Assembly: GCA_965224815.1 (NCBI GenBank)
Contig: CBDDAF010000003.1
Span: 2,852,001-2,916,000 of the forward strand
Length of the DNA: 64,000 nt
Reading direction: 5' to 3'
Source: CAYPEL01 sp036479985
Lineage (GTDB): Bacteria > Pseudomonadota > Gammaproteobacteria > DSM-19610
A model generated the notes under the pieces. That model was not told where the DNA came from. It worked only from the letters and a program-made list of their open reading frames with translations, and ran no database searches. Each line of letters starts with the position of its first letter. Position 1 is the stretch's first letter. The translations under genes and the position numbers were made by a program. Positions 62,202 through 64,000 of this stretch are shown one piece after another.

Positions 62202-63455
62202 ATGTCTGAAATACGTAACTACACGCTGAACTTTGGACCGCAGCATCCAGCAGCGCACGGTGTATTACGTCTGGTTCTGGAAATGGATGGTGAAACTGTA
62301 CAACGTGCCGATCCTCATATCGGTCTGTTGCATCGCGGCACTGAGAAACTTGCCGAAAGCAAACCTTATAATCAGAGTATTGGTTACATGGATCGTCTCG
62401 ATTACGTATCCATGATGTGTAACGAACACGGTTATGTATTGGCCATGGAAAAACTGCTGGGTGTAGAAGTGCCAATTCGCGCCCAATATATTCGGGTTAT
62501 GTTTGATGAAATTACCCGGATTCTGAATCATTTGTTATGGCTGGGCGCGCATGGACTGGATATTGGTGCCATGACAATATTCCTGTATACCTTTCGTGAA
62601 CGCGAAGATTTAATGGATTGTTACGAAGCTGTTTCCGGTGCGCGTTTGCATGCGACTTATTACCGGCCTGGCGGGGTGTATCGTGATCTTCCGGATCGCA
62701 TGCCGCAGTATGAAGAATCCAAATGGCACAACAAGACAGATATAGAGCGGCTGAATAAAAACCGGCATGGGTCTTTGCTCGATTTTATTGATGACTTTAC
62801 CGAACGTTTCCCGGCCTGTGTTGATGAGTATGAGACATTACTCACGGATAATCGTATCTGGAAGCAGCGCACTGTCGATATTGGTGTTGTCTCACCGGAG
62901 CGCGCATTGCAGTTAGGATTTACCGGCCCGATGATTCGTGGTTCAGGTTTTGCCTGGGACCTGCGCAAAAAACAACCGTATGAAGTTTATGCCAAGATGG
63001 ATTTTGATATTCCGGTCGGCGTGAATGGCGACTGTTACGACCGTTATCTGGTGCGCATTGAAGAGATGCGCCAGTCGAACAGAATTATTCAGCAATGTTC
63101 TGACTGGTTACGTAAAAATCCAGGCCCGGTCATGACGGATGACACAAAACTTGCGCCACCACCGCGTGAAGAAATGAAAGCGGATATGGAAGCAATGATT
63201 CATCATTTTAAATTATTTACTGAAGGGTTTTGTATTCCTGAAGGTGAAGCATATGCCGCTATTGAACATCCAAAAGGTGAATTTGGGGTGTATCTGATTT
63301 CTGATGGTGCCAATAAACCTTATCGTCTGAAAATACGTGCGGCTGGTTTTGCGCATATGGCGGCTTTGGATGAAATGGTGCGGGGTCATATGTTGGCTGA
63401 CGTGGTGGCAATTATTGGCACCCAGGATATTGTGTTTGGCGAGGTTGATCGCTAA
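62202..63455 (+). CDS. nuoD: NADH-quinone oxidoreductase subunit D
   Basis: 417 aa. The 49-kDa subunit lining the quinone pocket: FGPQHPAAHGVLRLVLEMDGE near the start, HRGTEKLAE and GSGFAWDLRKKQPYEVY. Ends with DIVFGEVDR. Its stop overlaps the nuoE start (TAATG). Confidence 0.98.
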   Translation: MSEIRNYTLNFGPQHPAAHGVLRLVLEMDGETVQRADPHIGLLHRGTEKLAESKPYNQSIGYMDRLDYVSMMCNEHGYVLAMEKLLGVEVPIRAQYIRVMFDEITRILNHLLWLGAHGLDIGAMTIFLYTFREREDLMDCYEAVSGARLHATYYRPGGVYRDLPDRMPQYEESKWHNKTDIERLNKNRHGSLLDFIDDFTERFPACVDEYETLLTDNRIWKQRTVDIGVVSPERALQLGFTGPMIRGSGFAWDLRKKQPYEVYAKMDFDIPVGVNGDCYDRYLVRIEEMRQSNRIIQQCSDWLRKNPGPVMTDDTKLAPPPREEMKADMEAMIHHFKLFTEGFCIPEGEAYAAIEHPKGEFGVYLISDGANKPYRLKIRAAGFAHMAALDEMVRGHMLADVVAIIGTQDIVFGEVDR

Positions 63456-63964
63456 TGAATGTAACCGTACAACTCACTTCAGGGAGCTTTGAGCTTCCAC
63501 CCGAAGTAAAACAGGAAATTGATAACTGGACTGCAAAGTTCCCTGCGGATCAAAAGCAGTCTGCTGTGTTAGCCGCATTGCACGCTGTGCAACATCTGGA
63601 AGGTTTTGTCAGCGTACCGCAAATGGATGCTGTCGCGAATTATCTTGAAATGCCGAAAGTGTCGGTATACGAAGTTGCCTCGTTTTACTCAATGATTGAA
63701 ACTCAGCCAGTGGGTAGAAATACCGTCGCGTTTTGTAACAATATTTCCTGCATGCTGTGTGGTGCTGATAAATTAATCGAACACGTTGAGCAAAAGCTGG
63801 GTATCAAACTGGGCGAGAGTACCGAGGACGGACGTATTTATCTCAAGGCCGAAGAAGAATGTCTGGCGGCTTGTGTGGGTGCGCCGATGATGGCGGTTAA
63901 TGGACATTATCACGAGCATCTGACCATTGAGACACTCGATCAGATTCTGGACGGGCTGGAGTAG
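63455..63964 (+). CDS. nuoE: NADH-quinone oxidoreductase subunit E
   Basis: 169 aa. The 24-kDa subunit with a thioredoxin-like [2Fe-2S] domain; cysteines in NNISCMLCGAD and EECLAACVGAP (cluster N1a). Starts 1 base into the nuoD stop and ends 3 bp before nuoF. Confidence 0.97.
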   Translation: MNVTVQLTSGSFELPPEVKQEIDNWTAKFPADQKQSAVLAALHAVQHLEGFVSVPQMDAVANYLEMPKVSVYEVASFYSMIETQPVGRNTVAFCNNISCMLCGADKLIEHVEQKLGIKLGESTEDGRIYLKAEEECLAACVGAPMMAVNGHYHEHLTIETLDQILDGLE

Positions 63965-63967
63965 CGC

Positions 63968-64000
63968 ATGACCAATCAGGTTTGTTTCACAACGCTGCAA
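63968..64000 (+). CDS. nuoF: NADH-quinone oxidoreductase subunit F, 5' end
   Basis: ATG 63968 starts MTNQVCFTTLQ before the window ends. This fits the usual NuoF start, and GGAG lies 7 bases upstream (63958-63961, in the nuoE 3' end). The FMN and NADH binding parts lie outside. Confidence 0.8.
   Translation, partial: MTNQVCFTTLQ

Overview
The window is chromosomal DNA from a gammaproteobacterium. The evidence is gene order: recA-recX-alaS-lysC-csrA followed by tRNA-Ser(GCU) and tRNA-Arg(ACG); ssrA/smpB with ratA-ratB, bamE, fur, recN, nadK and hrcA-grpE-dnaK-dnaJ-dapB; carA-carB-greA; yhbY-rlmE-ftsH then glmM-tpiA-secG-tRNA-Leu-nuoABCDE(F). No rRNA, phage block, complete insertion sequence or CRISPR array is visible. 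Most of it is housekeeping DNA, with short accessory islands at the joins.

Layout. 1-6.8 kb: end of thpR, then recA behind a LexA-type box, recX, alaS, lysC, csrA and two tRNAs. 6.8-11.2 kb: a divergent accessory cluster around a GbsR/MarR-type regulator (saccharopine-dehydrogenase-like protein, DUF2269-type and another membrane protein, a tiny DCC-like peptide, a glutaredoxin-like protein and a DUF4166-type protein), with two near-identical operator candidates. 11.2-18 kb: a secreted phospholipase-D family protein, then CreB/CreC two-component genes, a VIT/vWA protein ending in a PEP-CTERM-like tail, and an exosortase-family protein overlapping it. This looks like a one-substrate sorting system under its own sensor. 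18-25.3 kb: orphan genes, gltA, a squalene-synthase-like gene, an FKBP, a HIT protein and a hipBA module with a small third gene. 25.3-38.3 kb: tmRNA/SmpB, an AGCS transporter, ratAB, bamE, fur, recN, a DsrE-like gene, nadK and the CIRCE-controlled hrcA-grpE-dnaK-dnaJ cluster. 38.5-48.2 kb: dapB, a lipid A acyltransferase homologue, a convergent cis/trans fatty acid isomerase, carA, carB and greA. 48.2-56 kb: small conserved proteins, a CDF transporter, a HerA-like ATPase, an alanine-rich lipoprotein, yhbY, rlmE and ftsH. 56-64 kb: glmM (folP is absent from its usual place before it), tpiA, secG, tRNA-Leu and the start of the complex I operon.

Two things stand out beyond the genes. First, the intergenic spaces carry a family of small palindromic elements: short hairpins with GTAGGAGCGGC arms, and a larger 130-185 bp element whose ends are GGAACCTCTGAT/ATCAGAGGTTCC. 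The larger element is flanked by 4-bp direct repeats and in three of five cases abuts a stop codon. Second, carB reads correctly only if two single bases are restored, and recX has a locally scrambled stretch explained by two compensating indels. These are either assembly errors or real lesions.

All calls come from reading the sequence and from recalled family features; no database search was run.
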